Of a DNA stretch of 64,000 nucleotides, positions 43,123 through 54,235 are shown piece after piece; the first letter of the stretch is position 1; the number at the start of each line of letters is the position of its first letter. Below the pieces are notes generated by a model that saw nothing but the letters and a program-made list of their open reading frames with translations, was not told where the DNA came from and searched no databases. The translations under genes and the position numbers were made by a program. Origin of the DNA: Branchiostoma lanceolatum (lineage: Eukaryota; Chordata; Leptocardii; Amphioxiformes; Branchiostomatidae); contig NC_089730.1 in the NCBI RefSeq assembly GCF_035083965.1, positions 20,408,527 to 20,472,526 of the forward strand. The letters are read 5' to 3'.

Positions 43123-43356
43123 CAAGCCCATTTGAGTACTAGTACGCATGTGCAGTGTCAAAGATGAGGCCCCTGAGACGTAAACAAACCCATCTGGACA
43201 TTGTCCTGCAAATCGAGACAATGGAAAGACAAAAAAAAGTTTACAAGCAAGGGACCTTCTAGCCTGAGTACCAGCCTCCGTAGTGACCACTGGCTCAAAA
43301 CAAATCGCTTGGTATTTAAACCATGGATAGCAAGAACATCCTGGAAGGAGATGAAG

Positions 43357-43387
<31 letters not shown>

Positions 43388-43479
43388 AGCAAGCGATTTT
43401 TTTTTACCCAGCGGTCACTACGGAGGCTGGTACTCAGGCTAGGGGCCTTCCCCTTTGACGCTGCACATGCATGGGCTTA
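43123..43479. mobile_element. Foldback MITE, TA-flanked family, copy 3 (host of a nested element)
   Basis: AGCCCA at 43125 and TGGGCT at 43477 bound the element; flanks are CA (changed from TA) and TA. The core CGCATGTGCAGTGTCAAAG is in the left arm and CTTTGACGCTGCACATGC in the right arm. Another foldback element (43260-43441) interrupts it. Confidence 0.8.
43251..43450. mobile_element. Nested TAGCCT-family foldback element
   Basis: TAGCCTGAGTACCAGCCTCC opens a 33-bp arm at 43260; the other arm ends GGAGGCTGGTACTCAGGCTA at 43441. Flanks are GGGACCTTC and GGGGCCTTC, a 9-bp duplication with one change. The loop holds a (GATT)n run at 43358-43386. It lies inside the arm of the TA-flanked element, so it is the younger of the two. 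Confidence 0.85.
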
Positions 43480-43681
43480 TTGGTTTGATACATGGTGGAA
43501 AATTAACATGACTAGATTCTAATCACATATGTAAATAAGGAACTGATTTGCATAATTGGGCTTTAAAACATTTCACATGGGTAACTAAGAAAGTGGGTAA
43601 GACAAAGAGGTATCAAACACTCTTTTAGTACAGCAAGGTGACTAAGCTTCAATTTTGATGATTAATTGTTTCTCATTAGAA

Positions 43682-44623
43682 ATGGACGACCGAAGACGCG
43701 AGATTCCTGTGGACGATCTACCGACTGCACACCCTGGGAACCAGACAGGTAGCAGCGGGACAATGGGCACCGGAAAGCAGCAGGACAATGAGGAGGGCAT
43801 CCCATACGAGGAAACGTGCGGGGTAAAATCTTACCATCCTCCCGTACAGAGTCGAACAGAGCAGACGGACAGGCTTGCTGTGAAACGTACTGTGGACAAA
43901 CCCTTCGGATGTACAGAGTGCGAGTACAGGACAGCTTTAAAAGCAAATCTATTAACACATACAGGTGAGAAACCCTATAAATGTAACCAGTGCTACTATT
44001 CTGCTGCACAGAAAGGCCATCTAGAGCGACACAGGGCTAAGGACACTGGAGAAAAACCCTACATGTGTGGCGAGTGTGGATACAGGACGGCCGACAGGTC
44101 TTACCTAACCGTACATATGCGAAAGCACACAGGTGAAAGACCCTACAAATGTATCCAGTGTGACTATTCTGCTGCAAGGAAAAGCGATTTAGACCGACAT
44201 ATGGCTACACACACGGGAGAGAAACCCTACATGTGTGGAGAATGTGGGCTCAGGACGGCTGACAGGTCTTCTCTGTCCCGGCATATGAAAACACACACAG
44301 GTGAAAAACCCTATAGCTACAAATGTGACCAGTGTGACTATTCTGCTGCAAAAAAAGTCAATTTAGACCTACACATGGCTAGACACACCGGAGAGAAACC
44401 CTTCATGTGTGGAGAATGTGGATACAGGACGGCTGACAGGTCTTACCTAACCCGGCATATGCGAAAGCATACAGGTGAAAAACCCTACAAATGTGACCAG
44501 TGTGAATATTCTGCTGCACAGAAAAGCAATTTAGACCGCCACATGAGAAAGCATACAGATGAAAAACCCTACAGATCTGACCGCTGTGAGTATTCTGCTG
44601 CAAGGAAAAGCAATTTAGACTGA
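43682..44623 (+). CDS. C2H2 zinc-finger protein, gene 13 (truncated, 6 intact fingers)
   Basis: A 313-aa protein. Leader: MDDRRREIPVDDLPTAHPGN, then GVKSYHPPVQSRTEQTD. The first finger has lost four residues including a histidine ([13 protein letters not shown]), and the second ends ERHRAKD in place of a final histidine. Six complete fingers follow. The ninth (YRSDRCEYSA) lacks its first cysteine, and the frame ends at TGA (44621-44623) where paralogues have CGA, a C-to-T change. In-frame fingers continue to 44820, with one further TAG at 44741-44743. The start follows the acceptor TCTCATTAG (AG at 43678-43679). It is a recent duplicate of genes 14 and 15. Confidence 0.88.
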   Translation: MDDRRREIPVDDLPTAHPGNQTGSSGTMGTGKQQDNEEGIPYEETCGVKSYHPPVQSRTEQTDRLAVKRTVDKPFGCTECEYRTALKANLLTHTGEKPYKCNQCYYSAAQKGHLERHRAKDTGEKPYMCGECGYRTADRSYLTVHMRKHTGERPYKCIQCDYSAARKSDLDRHMATHTGEKPYMCGECGLRTADRSSLSRHMKTHTGEKPYSYKCDQCDYSAAKKVNLDLHMARHTGEKPFMCGECGYRTADRSYLTRHMRKHTGEKPYKCDQCEYSAAQKSNLDRHMRKHTDEKPYRSDRCEYSAARKSNLD

Positions 44624-44822
<199 letters not shown>

Positions 44823-44869
44823 CGCCATCTGTAGTTAGAGGACGGGTTTTAGGCTTGTCTTAACCTATC

Positions 44870-45916
44870 AACATATAAGAAACCACTACACGTTTGATGT
44901 GCAAAACATTTCAAATTCAAGTGTACTTAATGTGATTATTATTCTTTATGGGAAAAATAAGAATTTCGTCCCACAAGCAAATCACAGTTGCTAAGATGTG
45001 TGTTATACCAATGGCTATCTTGACGACGGTGTTCTCAATAGCAAAAGTTACGGTACATGCTGATGTCCATGTGAATATTTTACGTTGCTCCTCATTCTGG
45101 AAACCGGATGTGTGATGGAATACTGACGTTCCATGATAATTTGATCGATTACTGTATGTTTAACATGATGACAACATGGTGAACTTGTATTTAAAAGTAC
45201 TAGACTCTGCATCATGGATTAATGCAGCTCCAGCGATGACTAATAGCATCGGTATGGCCAGTAAAGAACATTATAATTGATTGCCCAGCAACTATTTACA
45301 AGTATTGTGTGCATTATTATTCATATGGAAATTTGGAACGTTTCTAATGAGCCCTGTATGAAGCAGGCCATTTGATGTCGCGAACGTTTGAATATTTGCA
45401 CAAATTATTCTTCCCGTGTGTGTATAGCAAGATGTTACGTATGTAGCTGTTTTAAGTTATGAAACGTTTGATAGTACATTGATGTATTGATGTGACTTTA
45501 TACTCTCGTTAGAATATTCAAGTTGTCTAATGACACTTCTTTCGATGTTATGGTGCTAAAAGACAAATGCATGCAATGCATATCCGTATTAACTAATAAC
45601 AATACATAGTAGGCACATACGATAGATAGGTGACTCAAATTTTAGAGCATTGATAGGAGGTACAGAGAATATAAAGATACTAAAACCAACCGATTTGAAC
45701 TGATTATACAAGTTTATGTGTATTCTTATAGGTCTCATTGCGAAATGTACTACTATGTATAAACAACTATTACAGCATGAACTTTTCAAAAATCTTCTCC
45801 TATCCATTTACTTGATTGTCTCTCTTACTAGATAAGTATAGTGATCGTAGAATAAACAGTTATTTAAACTAACACCAGAAGAGGCCGCGATCCGGCGAGA
45901 GATCTTCAGGGACACA
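44870..45916. repeat. Duplicated 3' flank, copy A (gene 13)
   Basis: Nearly identical to 48618-49670, offset about 3748 bp. By eye there are only about a dozen differences over the first 700 bp. It contains a 55-62-codon open frame (MGKIRISSHKQITVAK) in both copies, probably chance. Confidence 0.85.
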
Positions 45917-46090
45917 ATCTGGGTAATCAGGTTTATCAACTTTGACCTTTGCTTCGTGACTGTTTGACCTGTGATTACGCCTATCCGCCATTTTGTGCCG
46001 TGCGAGAGGTGTCATACGTACCTGTCGATCTGAGGCGATTTTCAACCTAATTCGACTCGATATCAACTCTGAACGGTTTTTGATAGATAG
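45917..46090 (+). promoter_or_regulatory. Shared promoter and non-coding exon 1 of gene 14
   Basis: TCTGGGTAATCAGGTTTATC, TCAACTTTGACCTTTG (45936-45951), TTTGACCTGTGATTACGC, CCGCCATTTTG at 45985-45995, the UTR, and the donor AGATAG/GTAAGA with GT at 46091. Confidence 0.8.
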
Positions 46091-46200
46091 GTAAGATATA
46101 TTTTTATCACCATCTTTCGCCATATTGCGTTACCACAGAAGCTACTTCAAATCTGGGGGTAAGTTGAAAATATAATCATATGTGTAAGTATTGTAGGGTG

Positions 46201-46216
46201 AACATGGGGAGGGGGG
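46201..46216 (+). promoter_or_regulatory. G-rich intronic element of gene 14
   Basis: ATGGGGAGGGGGGCATG lies about 113 nt past the donor; the same words occur at 49948-49961 in gene 15. Confidence 0.5.
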
Positions 46217-46390
46217 CATGTGGCCAAGAAGATGTTTTCGTGAGTGTGAACAACATAACCTAGTACTTAAGCAGCTTTCTTGGACGTCCAGACCACAATT
46301 TCGCAGCCACAATGCCCGTTTGTTAGTCTTGGCAGGAGATTAGCAGATGAGATGACGTCTCGTTGTGCATTTGGTTTGTAGAAATATAGC

Positions 46391-46848
46391 TTATGCACAG
46401 GGAAACATTAACAATAGCGCCTATGTCACATTTGCTCGCGGCAGCTCACAATAATATATATTTGAATATATATGTGAAATTTCCATCTTAAAGTAAGCTC
46501 CCCGGCAGCTTCGGGCCGTAATTTCGCCTTTTGTCGCAAAATCACACGAGGTCGCGAGGTCACATCAGAACTTCATATCTAAATGTATTACAACTCTTCG
46601 GACGTGTCTGAGCTTACCTCTCAATGGTACGCCCGTGCGGTTTTCGCCATCAAGTTTATGACAAATCTACCTACAATTTGATATAAATTCTAAATGCGTA
46701 CCACGAAGAGAACTTATTCTACTAATTCCAGTTTGGTGGGAAGTTTGAATGGGCCAAATGGGACGCCATTTTCCGGTACGTCGCAAAATTGCTAATTTGC
46801 ATAAAATGGCCGAAATCTATTGTCGGTAGGTCGTTTCCCTGTGTTATG
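46391..46848. mobile_element. 448-bp DNA element, CACAGGG ends, 5-bp TSD
   Basis: CACAGGGAAAC at 46396 and GTTTCCCTGTG ending at 46843 are 11-bp terminal inverted repeats. They are flanked by TTATG on both sides (46391-46395, 46844-46848). The paralogous intron of gene 15 has one uninterrupted TTATG at about 50130-50134, an empty site. ACAATAG follows each terminus at a short distance. No protein is encoded. A 5-bp duplication with CAC ends recalls the Transib/ProtoRAG superfamily, but the heptamer is not canonical. Confidence 0.88.
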
Positions 46849-47086
46849 TGACGTTACGATTCTCATAGCTGAAAACACATCACTAGATTCTATGCAAATG
46901 TAGTACTAATTTGCATAAGTAATAATGAAGTTTTACCGATTAGTTGCTTTCCATGATTAAACTTTAAGACATGTGACATACGTAACTGAAATGTGGTTAA
47001 GATGAAGATGGTAAGAGGTATCAAGCACTCTTTCAGTTCATCAAGGTGGTAATGCTATAGTTTTAACTGATTTATTGTTATTAGAA

Positions 47087-48508
47087 ATGGACGACCGAAG
47101 CAGCGAGATTGCTATAGACGACCTACCGACTGCACACCCTGTGAACGATACAAGCAGCAGCGGGACAATGGGCACGGGAAGGCAGCGGTGCAAGGAAAGG
47201 GACATTCAATGCGAGGAAACGTGCGGGGTAAAATCTGACCATCCTCCCGTACAGGGTCGAACAGAGCAGACGAATGAGCTTGCGGTGAAACATACTGTGG
47301 ACAAACGCTTGGCGTGTGCGGAGTGTGACTACAGGGCAGCTAAAAATGCTGACCTATTAAAACATATCAGAAAACATACAGGTGAAAAACCCTATAAGTG
47401 TGACCAGTGCGAATATTCTGCTGCACAGAAAGGCAATCTAGAGCGACACAGGACTAAGCACACTGGAGAAAAACCCTATATGTGTGGCGAGTGTGGATAC
47501 AGGACGGCCGGCAGGTCTAACCTATCCGAGCATATGAGAAGACATATTGATGGGAAACCCTACAAGTGTAGAGAATGTGGATACAGGACAGCTGGCCGGT
47601 CTTCCCTAACCGTGCATATGAGAACACATACTGGGGATAGTGGCTTCGTATGTACCGAGTGTGGCTACAGGGCAGCTAAAAATGCTGACCTATTAAAACA
47701 TACAAGAACGCATACAGGTGAGAAACCCTACAAATGTGACCAGTGTGAATATTCTGCTGCACAGAAAGGCAATCTAGAGCGACACTTGGCTAGGCACACT
47801 GGAGACAAACCCTACATGTGCGGCGAGTGTGGATACAGAACAACAAACAGATCTACCCTATCCGAACATATGAGAATACACACTGGTGAGAAACCCTACA
47901 TGTGTGGAGAGTGTGGATACAGGACGACTGTCAGGTCTTACCTAACCCTGCATATGCGAAAGCATACAGGTGAAAAACCCTACAAATGTGACCATTGCGA
48001 CTATTCTGCTGCAAGAAAAGCCGATTTAGACCGACATGTGGCTACACACACGGGAGAGAAACCCTACATGTGTGGAGAGTGTGGATACAGGACGACTGTC
48101 AGGTCTTACCTAACGTTGCATATGCGAAAGCACAAAGGTGAAAAACCCTACAAATATGACCAGTGTGACTATTCTGCTGCAACGAAAAGCGATTTAGACC
48201 GGCATATGTTTAAACACACGGGAGAGAAACCCTACATGTGTGGAGAGTGCGGATTCAGGACGGCCAACAGGTCTAACCTATCCGTACATAAAAGAAAACA
48301 TACAGGTGAAAAACCCTACAAATGTGACCAGTGCGACTATTCTGCTGCAACGAAAAGCGATTTAGACCGGCATATGTTTAAACACACGGGAGAGAAACCC
48401 TATATGTGTGGAGAGTGCGGGTTCAGGACGGCTGACAGGTCTTCTCTGTCCCGGCATATGAAAACACATACAGGTGAAAAAAACTTCAAATGTGACATGT
48501 GTGTGTGA
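47087..48508 (+). CDS. C2H2 zinc-finger protein, gene 14 (13 intact fingers)
   Basis: A 473-aa protein. Leader: MDDRSSEIAIDDLPTAHPVN, then [17 protein letters not shown]. Fourteen finger positions follow from about residue 80. Thirteen are complete; position 11 has tyrosine for its first cysteine (YKYDQCDYSA). Fingers 1-3 and 5-7 (AAKNADLLKH, EYSAAQKGNLERH) are an internal duplication, joined by an atypical linker (HTGDSGFVCTEC). The last finger stops after FKCDMCV because four extra bases in a GTGT run shift the frame against gene 13. The start follows the acceptor GTTATTAG (AG at 47083-47084). Confidence 0.92.
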   Translation: MDDRSSEIAIDDLPTAHPVNDTSSSGTMGTGRQRCKERDIQCEETCGVKSDHPPVQGRTEQTNELAVKHTVDKRLACAECDYRAAKNADLLKHIRKHTGEKPYKCDQCEYSAAQKGNLERHRTKHTGEKPYMCGECGYRTAGRSNLSEHMRRHIDGKPYKCRECGYRTAGRSSLTVHMRTHTGDSGFVCTECGYRAAKNADLLKHTRTHTGEKPYKCDQCEYSAAQKGNLERHLARHTGDKPYMCGECGYRTTNRSTLSEHMRIHTGEKPYMCGECGYRTTVRSYLTLHMRKHTGEKPYKCDHCDYSAARKADLDRHVATHTGEKPYMCGECGYRTTVRSYLTLHMRKHKGEKPYKYDQCDYSAATKSDLDRHMFKHTGEKPYMCGECGFRTANRSNLSVHKRKHTGEKPYKCDQCDYSAATKSDLDRHMFKHTGEKPYMCGECGFRTADRSSLSRHMKTHTGEKNFKCDMCV

Positions 48509-48617
48509 CTATTCTGCTTCACAAGGAAAGAGTATGAAATTGCCCAAGAAGAAACAAGTTAGACACCAATGTGTGGGGATTGCGTGTTGAGGACGGCTTT
48601 CAGGCTTGTTTTGACTA

Positions 48618-49679
48618 TGCATATAAGAAACCACTACACGTTTGATGTACAAAACATTTCAAATTCAAGTGTAGTTAATGTGATTATTATTCTTTATGGG
48701 AAAAATAAGAATTTCGTCCCACAAGCAAATCACAGTTGCTAAGATGTTTGTTATACCAATGGCTATCTTGACGACGGTGTACTCAATAGCAAAAGTTACG
48801 GTGCAGGCTGATGTCCATGTGAATAGTTTACGTTGCTCCTCATTCTGGAAACCGGATGTGTGGTGGAATACTGACGTTCCATGATAATTTGAACGATAAC
48901 TGTATGTTTAACATGATGACAACATGGTGAACTTGTATTTAAAAGTACTAGACTCTGCATCATGGATTAATGCAGCTCCAGCGATGACTAATAGCATCGG
49001 TATGGCCAGTAAAGAACATTATAATTGATTGCCCAGCAACTATTTACAAGTATTGTGTGCATTATTGTTCATATGGAAATGTGGAACGTTTCTAATGAGC
49101 CCTGTATGAAGCAGGCCATTTGATGTCGCGAACGTTTGAATATTTGCACAAGTTATTCTTCCCGTGTGTGTATAGCAAGATGTTACGTATGTAGCTGTTT
49201 TAAGTTATGAAACGTTTGATAGTACATTGATGCATTGATGCGACTTTATACTCTCGTTAGAATATTTAAGTTGTCTAATGACACTTCTTTCGATGTTATG
49301 GTGCTAAAAGACAAATGCATGCAATGCATATCCGTATTAACTAATAACAATACATAGTAGGCACATACGATAGATAGGTGACTCAAATTTTAGAGCATTG
49401 ATAGGAGGTACAGAGAATATAAAGATACTAAAACCAACCGATTTGAACTGCTTGTATATGTTTATATTCCTATAGGTCTCATTGCGAAATGTACTACTAT
49501 GTATAAACAACTATTACAGCATGAACTTGTCAAAAATCTTCTTTACCCATTTTCTCGATTGTCTCTCTTTCTAAACAAAAATTATGATCTTAGAATAGAC
49601 ACAGGTGTAATAGACAGTTGCTTAAACTAACACCAGAGGAAGCCGGGATGAGGTGAGAGGCTTTCAGCGACACAGTCTG
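48618..49679. repeat. Duplicated 3' flank, copy B (gene 14)
   Basis: Second copy of 44870-45916; continues into the upstream spacer and promoter of gene 15. Confidence 0.85.
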
Positions 49680-49835
49680 GGGAATCAGGTTTATCAACTT
49701 TGACCTTTGCTCCGTGACAGTTTGACCTGTGAGTCCGCCATTTTGTGCCGTACGAGGTTGTCATTCCTGTTCAATCTGAGGCGATTTTCAACCTAATTCG
49801 ACTCTATATCAACTCTGAACGGTTTTGGTAGATAG
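49680..49835 (+). promoter_or_regulatory. Shared promoter and non-coding exon 1 of gene 15
   Basis: GGGGAATCAGGTTTATCAAC, TTTGACCTTTGCTCC (49694-49709 region), CCGCCATTTTG at 49735-49745, TTCAATCTGAGGCGATTTTC and the donor AGATAG/GTAAGA with GT at 49836. A short deletion between the second TTTGACCTG and the YY1 site sets it apart from gene 14. Confidence 0.8.
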
Positions 49836-49947
49836 GTAAGATATATTTTTATCACCATCTTTCGCCATATTGCGTTACCACAGAAGCTACTTCAAATCTG
49901 GGGGTAATTTGAAAATATAATCATATGTAAGTATTGTAGGGTGAACA

Positions 49948-49963
49948 TGGGGAGGGGGGCATG
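49948..49963 (+). promoter_or_regulatory. G-rich intronic element of gene 15
   Basis: ATGGGGAGGGGGGCATG lies about 113 nt past the donor. Confidence 0.5.
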
Positions 49964-50372
49964 TGGCCAAGAAGATGTTTTCGTGAGTGTGAACAACATA
50001 ACCTAGTACTTTATCAGTTTTCTTGGACGTCCAGGCCACAATGTCGCAGCCACAATGCCCGTTTGTTATTCTTGGCAGGAGAATAGCAGATGAGATGACG
50101 TCTCGTTGTGCATTTGGTTTGTGGATAGCTTATGTGACGTTACGATTCTCATAGCTGAAAACTCATCACTAGATTCTATGCAAATGTGGTACTAATTTGC
50201 ATAAGTAATAATGAAGTTTTACCGATTAGCTGCTTTCCATGATTGAACTTTAAGACACGTGACATACGTAACTATAATGTGGGTAAGATAAAGATGGTAA
50301 GAGGTATCAAGCACACTTTCAGTTCATCAAGGTGGTAATGCTATAGTTTTAACTGATTTATTGTTATCAGAA

Positions 50373-51284
50373 ATGGATGACCGAAGCAGCGAGATTTCTA
50401 TAGACGACCTACCGACTGCACACCCTGTGAACGATACAAGCAGCAGCGGGACAATGGACACGGGAACGCAGCAGGAGACAGAAGAGGACATTCCATGCAA
50501 GGAAACGTGCGGGATAAAATCTGACCGTCCTCCCGTACAGAGTCGAACAGAGCAGACGGGAAGGCCTGCGGTTAAACGTACTATGGACAAACGCTTCGCA
50601 TGTACAGATTGTGATTACAGGGCAGCTTCAAAGGTGAATCTATTAATACATGTAAGAAAACATACAGGTGAGAAGCCCTTCAAATGTGACCAGTGCGACC
50701 ATTCTGCTGCAAGGAAAAATGATTTAGACCGACATGTGTTTACACACACGGGAGAGAAACCCTACATGTGTGGAGAGTGTGGTTTCAGGACGGCTGAGAG
50801 GTCTTCTCTGTCCCGACATATGAGAACACATACAGGTGAGAAGCCCTTCAAATGTGACCAGTGTGACTATTCTGCTGCAAAGAAAGCCAATTTAGACCGA
50901 CACATGGCTACACACACGGGGGACAAACCCTACATGTGTGGAGAGTGTGGATACAGGACGGCTGACCGGTCTCACCTATCCGAGCATATGAGAAAGCATA
51001 CAGGTGAAAAACCCTACAAATGTGACATGTGTGACTATTCTGCTGCACAGAAAAGCAGTTTGAATTTGCACATGGCTAGTAAACATTCTGGTGATAAACC
51101 CTACATGTGTGGAGAGTGCGGTTACAAGACAGCCAAAAGGTCTCACCTATACGTGCATATGAGAAGACATACAGGTGAAAAACCCTACAAATGTGACCAG
51201 TGCGACTATTCTGCTGCAACAAAAAGCGGTTTAGACCGGCACATGACTACGCACACGGGAGAGAAACCCTACATGTGTTTATAG
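50373..51284 (+). CDS. C2H2 zinc-finger protein, gene 15 (truncated, 8 fingers)
   Basis: A 303-aa protein. Leader: MDDRSSEISIDDLPTAHPVN, nearly that of gene 14. Eight complete fingers follow from about residue 78. The frame ends at TAG (51282-51284) in the next finger: where paralogues read TGT GGA GAG TGC this gene reads TGT TTA TAG TGC. Fingers continue in frame for another 70 bases and then decay. The start follows the acceptor TTGTTATCAG (AG at 50369-50370). It is the last finger gene of the cluster in this window. Confidence 0.9.
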   Translation: MDDRSSEISIDDLPTAHPVNDTSSSGTMDTGTQQETEEDIPCKETCGIKSDRPPVQSRTEQTGRPAVKRTMDKRFACTDCDYRAASKVNLLIHVRKHTGEKPFKCDQCDHSAARKNDLDRHVFTHTGEKPYMCGECGFRTAERSSLSRHMRTHTGEKPFKCDQCDYSAAKKANLDRHMATHTGDKPYMCGECGYRTADRSHLSEHMRKHTGEKPYKCDMCDYSAAQKSSLNLHMASKHSGDKPYMCGECGYKTAKRSHLYVHMRRHTGEKPYKCDQCDYSAATKSGLDRHMTTHTGEKPYMCL

Positions 51285-51900
51285 TGCGGGTTCAGGACGG
51301 CTGACAGGTATCGCCTAACCCTGCATATGAGAAACCATACAGGTGAAAAACCCTACAAATGTTGACATATGTGACTATTCTGCTTCACAAGGAAAGAGTA
51401 TGAAATTGCACAAGAAGAAACATATAAGTTGGACACCATGTGTGGGAGGTGGAGGACGAATTTTAGGCTTGTCTTGTCTTTTCTATACATATAAGAAACC
51501 ACTACACGTTTGAGGTGCAAAACATCTCAAGTGTGGTTAGTATACAGGACTACTCACATGTCTTGCTCTTCTGGACATATGGAAACATATACGGGTGTGA
51601 AGCCCTTTAGTTTTTAATTAAACTCATCAAACTTCAAAATGTGACCAGTACAAATATTTCACTTCACGAATAGTTACCTCAGAAAAACAGTCGGCTAAAA
51701 AGAGTGGACACAAGTTCCTTCATGTGTGAGGAGTGTGGGTACAGGACGGCTTACAGTTATACTACTCTGTCTTGGCATATGAAATTATACCAGTGAGAAA
51801 CCCTTCAAGTGTGAGCATTGTAACTATTCTGCTAGATCTAAAGATACTTTAGGCCAACAAGTGGCTAGCAGAGAACTTAGTTTTGAAATACCTTAAACAT
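51285..51900 (+). pseudogene. Decayed 3' fingers of gene 15
   Basis: In-frame [18 protein letters not shown] follows the stop. Further relics include FMCEECGYRTAYS at about 51718 and CEHCNYSARSKDTLG at about 51810, separated by indels. Several fingers have been lost from the coding frame. Confidence 0.75.
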
Positions 51901-53300
51901 AAGTTACTTTTTAGGCTAGATCTCTGTGTTAACTATGTTAAATGTTCAAATCTTATGTTGTATTGGTTCATTTTATTTGACAATTATGCTATGGTTTGTA
52001 TTGGTATCTTTGATGCGTTTGTAAGCAAGTAACAAAGATGTGTCTACTTGTGCTGTATCTGCCAAGATTGTGTCTCTGTTAGCCGCTGTCTTTATTGTCT
52101 GGCTGACCCGTTAAATTTGTCGTCATTGTTGTAATATAAAATACAAACCTACTGTATAGCAAATAAAGACAAATTGCAGAGTTGTATTTGGCAAGTATGT
52201 TCTTGTTATACCTATCAGTGCTCTTGTTGTGAAGGGAAAGCACATACATCCGAAACTACTCATTGCCCTCAAAACTGAATCAGCTTACAGATGTGATTTA
52301 TGTGGCCATTCCCGTATAGGGGTGTTTAGCCATAGTCGATGCTGTAGGGCTTATGTGAATTAGAATTTTGCCATGGTCAATGCTGACCGACTGAGGCCAT
52401 AAATATATATATACTCAGTAGCACAAGACATGATAGGTGGCGCTTTTGTGAGAGGCCATGGCGTTACATGGACATCTCGCTGGTGACTTGACAGGGGATC
52501 CTGTTTTTTGTCAACTCGAAGTTGACGATGCAATATAATATTGGGCGCCAGGAGGAGCTGATTGTTACCATGGCGTGGAAGTACAAAAAAAGTGTTACGA
52601 TCTTGCCCCATATCTGCTTAGGGATTGACCTCGATGCCAGCACTCTCGCGTGCCAATACGCATTTCCTACTTTCCAAGCAGATGCAAGGATCAGTGTTTA
52701 CGCGAGTTTTTGCAACATTTAGTGATTCTATCAAGTAGTTCACCTTTTGACGACTCGTCTCCTATGAGAAAATGAATCGCTACTAAAAGGATGTGCTAAA
52801 CCGTGCAAAAACAGACGTAAATCACTGAATCTGATCCTGACATCTGCTTGGAGATTGCGTATTTCATGCCCAAACCTGGAAGCCAATAGAGCGATCAACA
52901 TGAATACAGGATTAAAGACTTACTCCTTAAGCTTGCCGCGGGCCGTGTCTCAAGTATCAGTGGCCTCAAGGTACACTTCCTGACATCAGAGAGAGTACTT
53001 TGAGGCTAAAGCTACTTAATTCAGTGATTCTCGGATTTAAAAAAAATACTTTTCTGTATAATCGACATGAAAACAGTTTGAAAGGAAGGTCTATATACAC
53101 GTACACACCGTTTCAGGGAGGGGATATAGACATATGCACGCCCCCCAGCCCCCCCCCCCCCCCCCAACACACACTCTGTTCTCACGATGTCCACTTGCGA
53201 ATATTTTACCTTGAAAAATCTCAAGACCAACTAATCAGTACAACTGACAGAAGAAGTCAATCCTCAGAGTGCACTACATGATGTCACTGACAAATGACGT
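51901..53300. other. Spacer right of the cluster
   Basis: CAAATAAAGACAAATTG near 52160 may be the poly(A) signal of gene 15. From 52343 to 53130 nothing is recognised. A poly-C tract lies at 53142-53165. Confidence 0.4.
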
Positions 53301-53309
53301 GTTGTGTTC

Positions 53310-53593
53310 ATTCTAGAGCCACTGAAGAAGATTGACGGATGTCACTCGAAACGTTAGGAACTATTCTCTGCATCATATCCAGTTTTAGAGATTGATTTAC
53401 GTGGAATCTTCATCACCGTACTGTGAAATATGTACGGTGTTCTCAGTCCCATCGTTAGTCACTGACGGAAGACAGTGGATGCTGTCTGAAACGTCTGACT
53501 GTTTCAAAATTTTATCCAGTTGCTTGAGTAATTACTTTTGGCGTATCTTATTTCCTGGACGTCTAACCTTCATCAACGTACTGTGAAATATGT
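53310..53593 (+). mobile_element. Penelope-like fossils, one nested in another
   Basis: An outer fragment (CACTGAAGAAGATTGACGG, then CACTCGAAACGTTAGGAAC; about 53318-53416) is interrupted by a second type (53434-53576; GACAGTGGATGCTGTCTGAA, then ACGTCTGACTG). The inserted piece is flanked by a 17-bp direct repeat CGTACTGTGAAATATGT (53417-53433, 53577-53593). Both carry the hairpin-plus-GAAAC arrangement of a hammerhead-like core and a TATCCAGTT word. Only terminal parts are present. Confidence 0.6.
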
Positions 53594-54235
53594 TTGGAGG
53601 GGTAGGAAGTAGATTAATGTGGTCTAATTGAGTAAGACGATCATCATTAATGCAAACTTAAGAGCGGCCCCCCGGCACGGAGCCAGTCTCAAATATCCCA
53701 GCTTAATCAATTTCCTGTCCGAGTTTGTAACTCCTGAAGTTTCCCGTCGACAGATTTACCGCCCTGTTAACCTGCTCCTGTCGGCGGTTCCAACCTCCCG
53801 CGGTTTCCGACCTTTCCTAGAAGAAATCCAGAAGACAGGACGCTCATTACCTGTCAGCTGAGAGAAATCAGATTTTTACCAGTCATCGTTTTCCAGAGTT
53901 CTAATGATGTGCGGGCGTTGATGTGAAGTTGGCGTGTCCCCAGCCGCTTTATGCTTCCTACATCGAAGCCTTTCCAATAAGTTTTAATGTTAAAATGTTA
54001 CTTGTTTGTCGCCTGTAGTCTTGAAAAACAGCCCGACAAGAGAAGAGAATTCGAAAGAGCAAAAGACACACACATACAAAGGCATAAACACACACAGACA
54101 CATACACAAACATTTCCAGGTCGTCCCAGCCAAGACTATAAGCATGAAGTATTTTCCAGCCACGAGTCACAATGATTCCTGATTCCTTTTTCTAAACATT
54201 TTCGCTCACCACCCTCCCTAGCCTCCCCAGTAGTA
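53594..54235. other. Spacer, nothing recognised
   Basis: No gene is supported. A short A/C-rich stretch with repeated ACACA words lies at 54066-54110. Confidence 0.4.

Noticed and set aside
46396-46843. Firm assignment of the 448-bp element to ProtoRAG
   Set aside because: Only the 5-bp duplication and a CAC start agree; the heptamer is CACAGGG and no RAG-like protein is present, so it is kept as a hypothesis.
48696-48884. 62-codon frame (MGKIRISSHKQITVAK...) in the duplicated 3' flank, also open in copy A
   Set aside because: Most differences between the two copies change the peptide, copy A closes earlier, and the flank is simply young. There is no sign of coding constraint.
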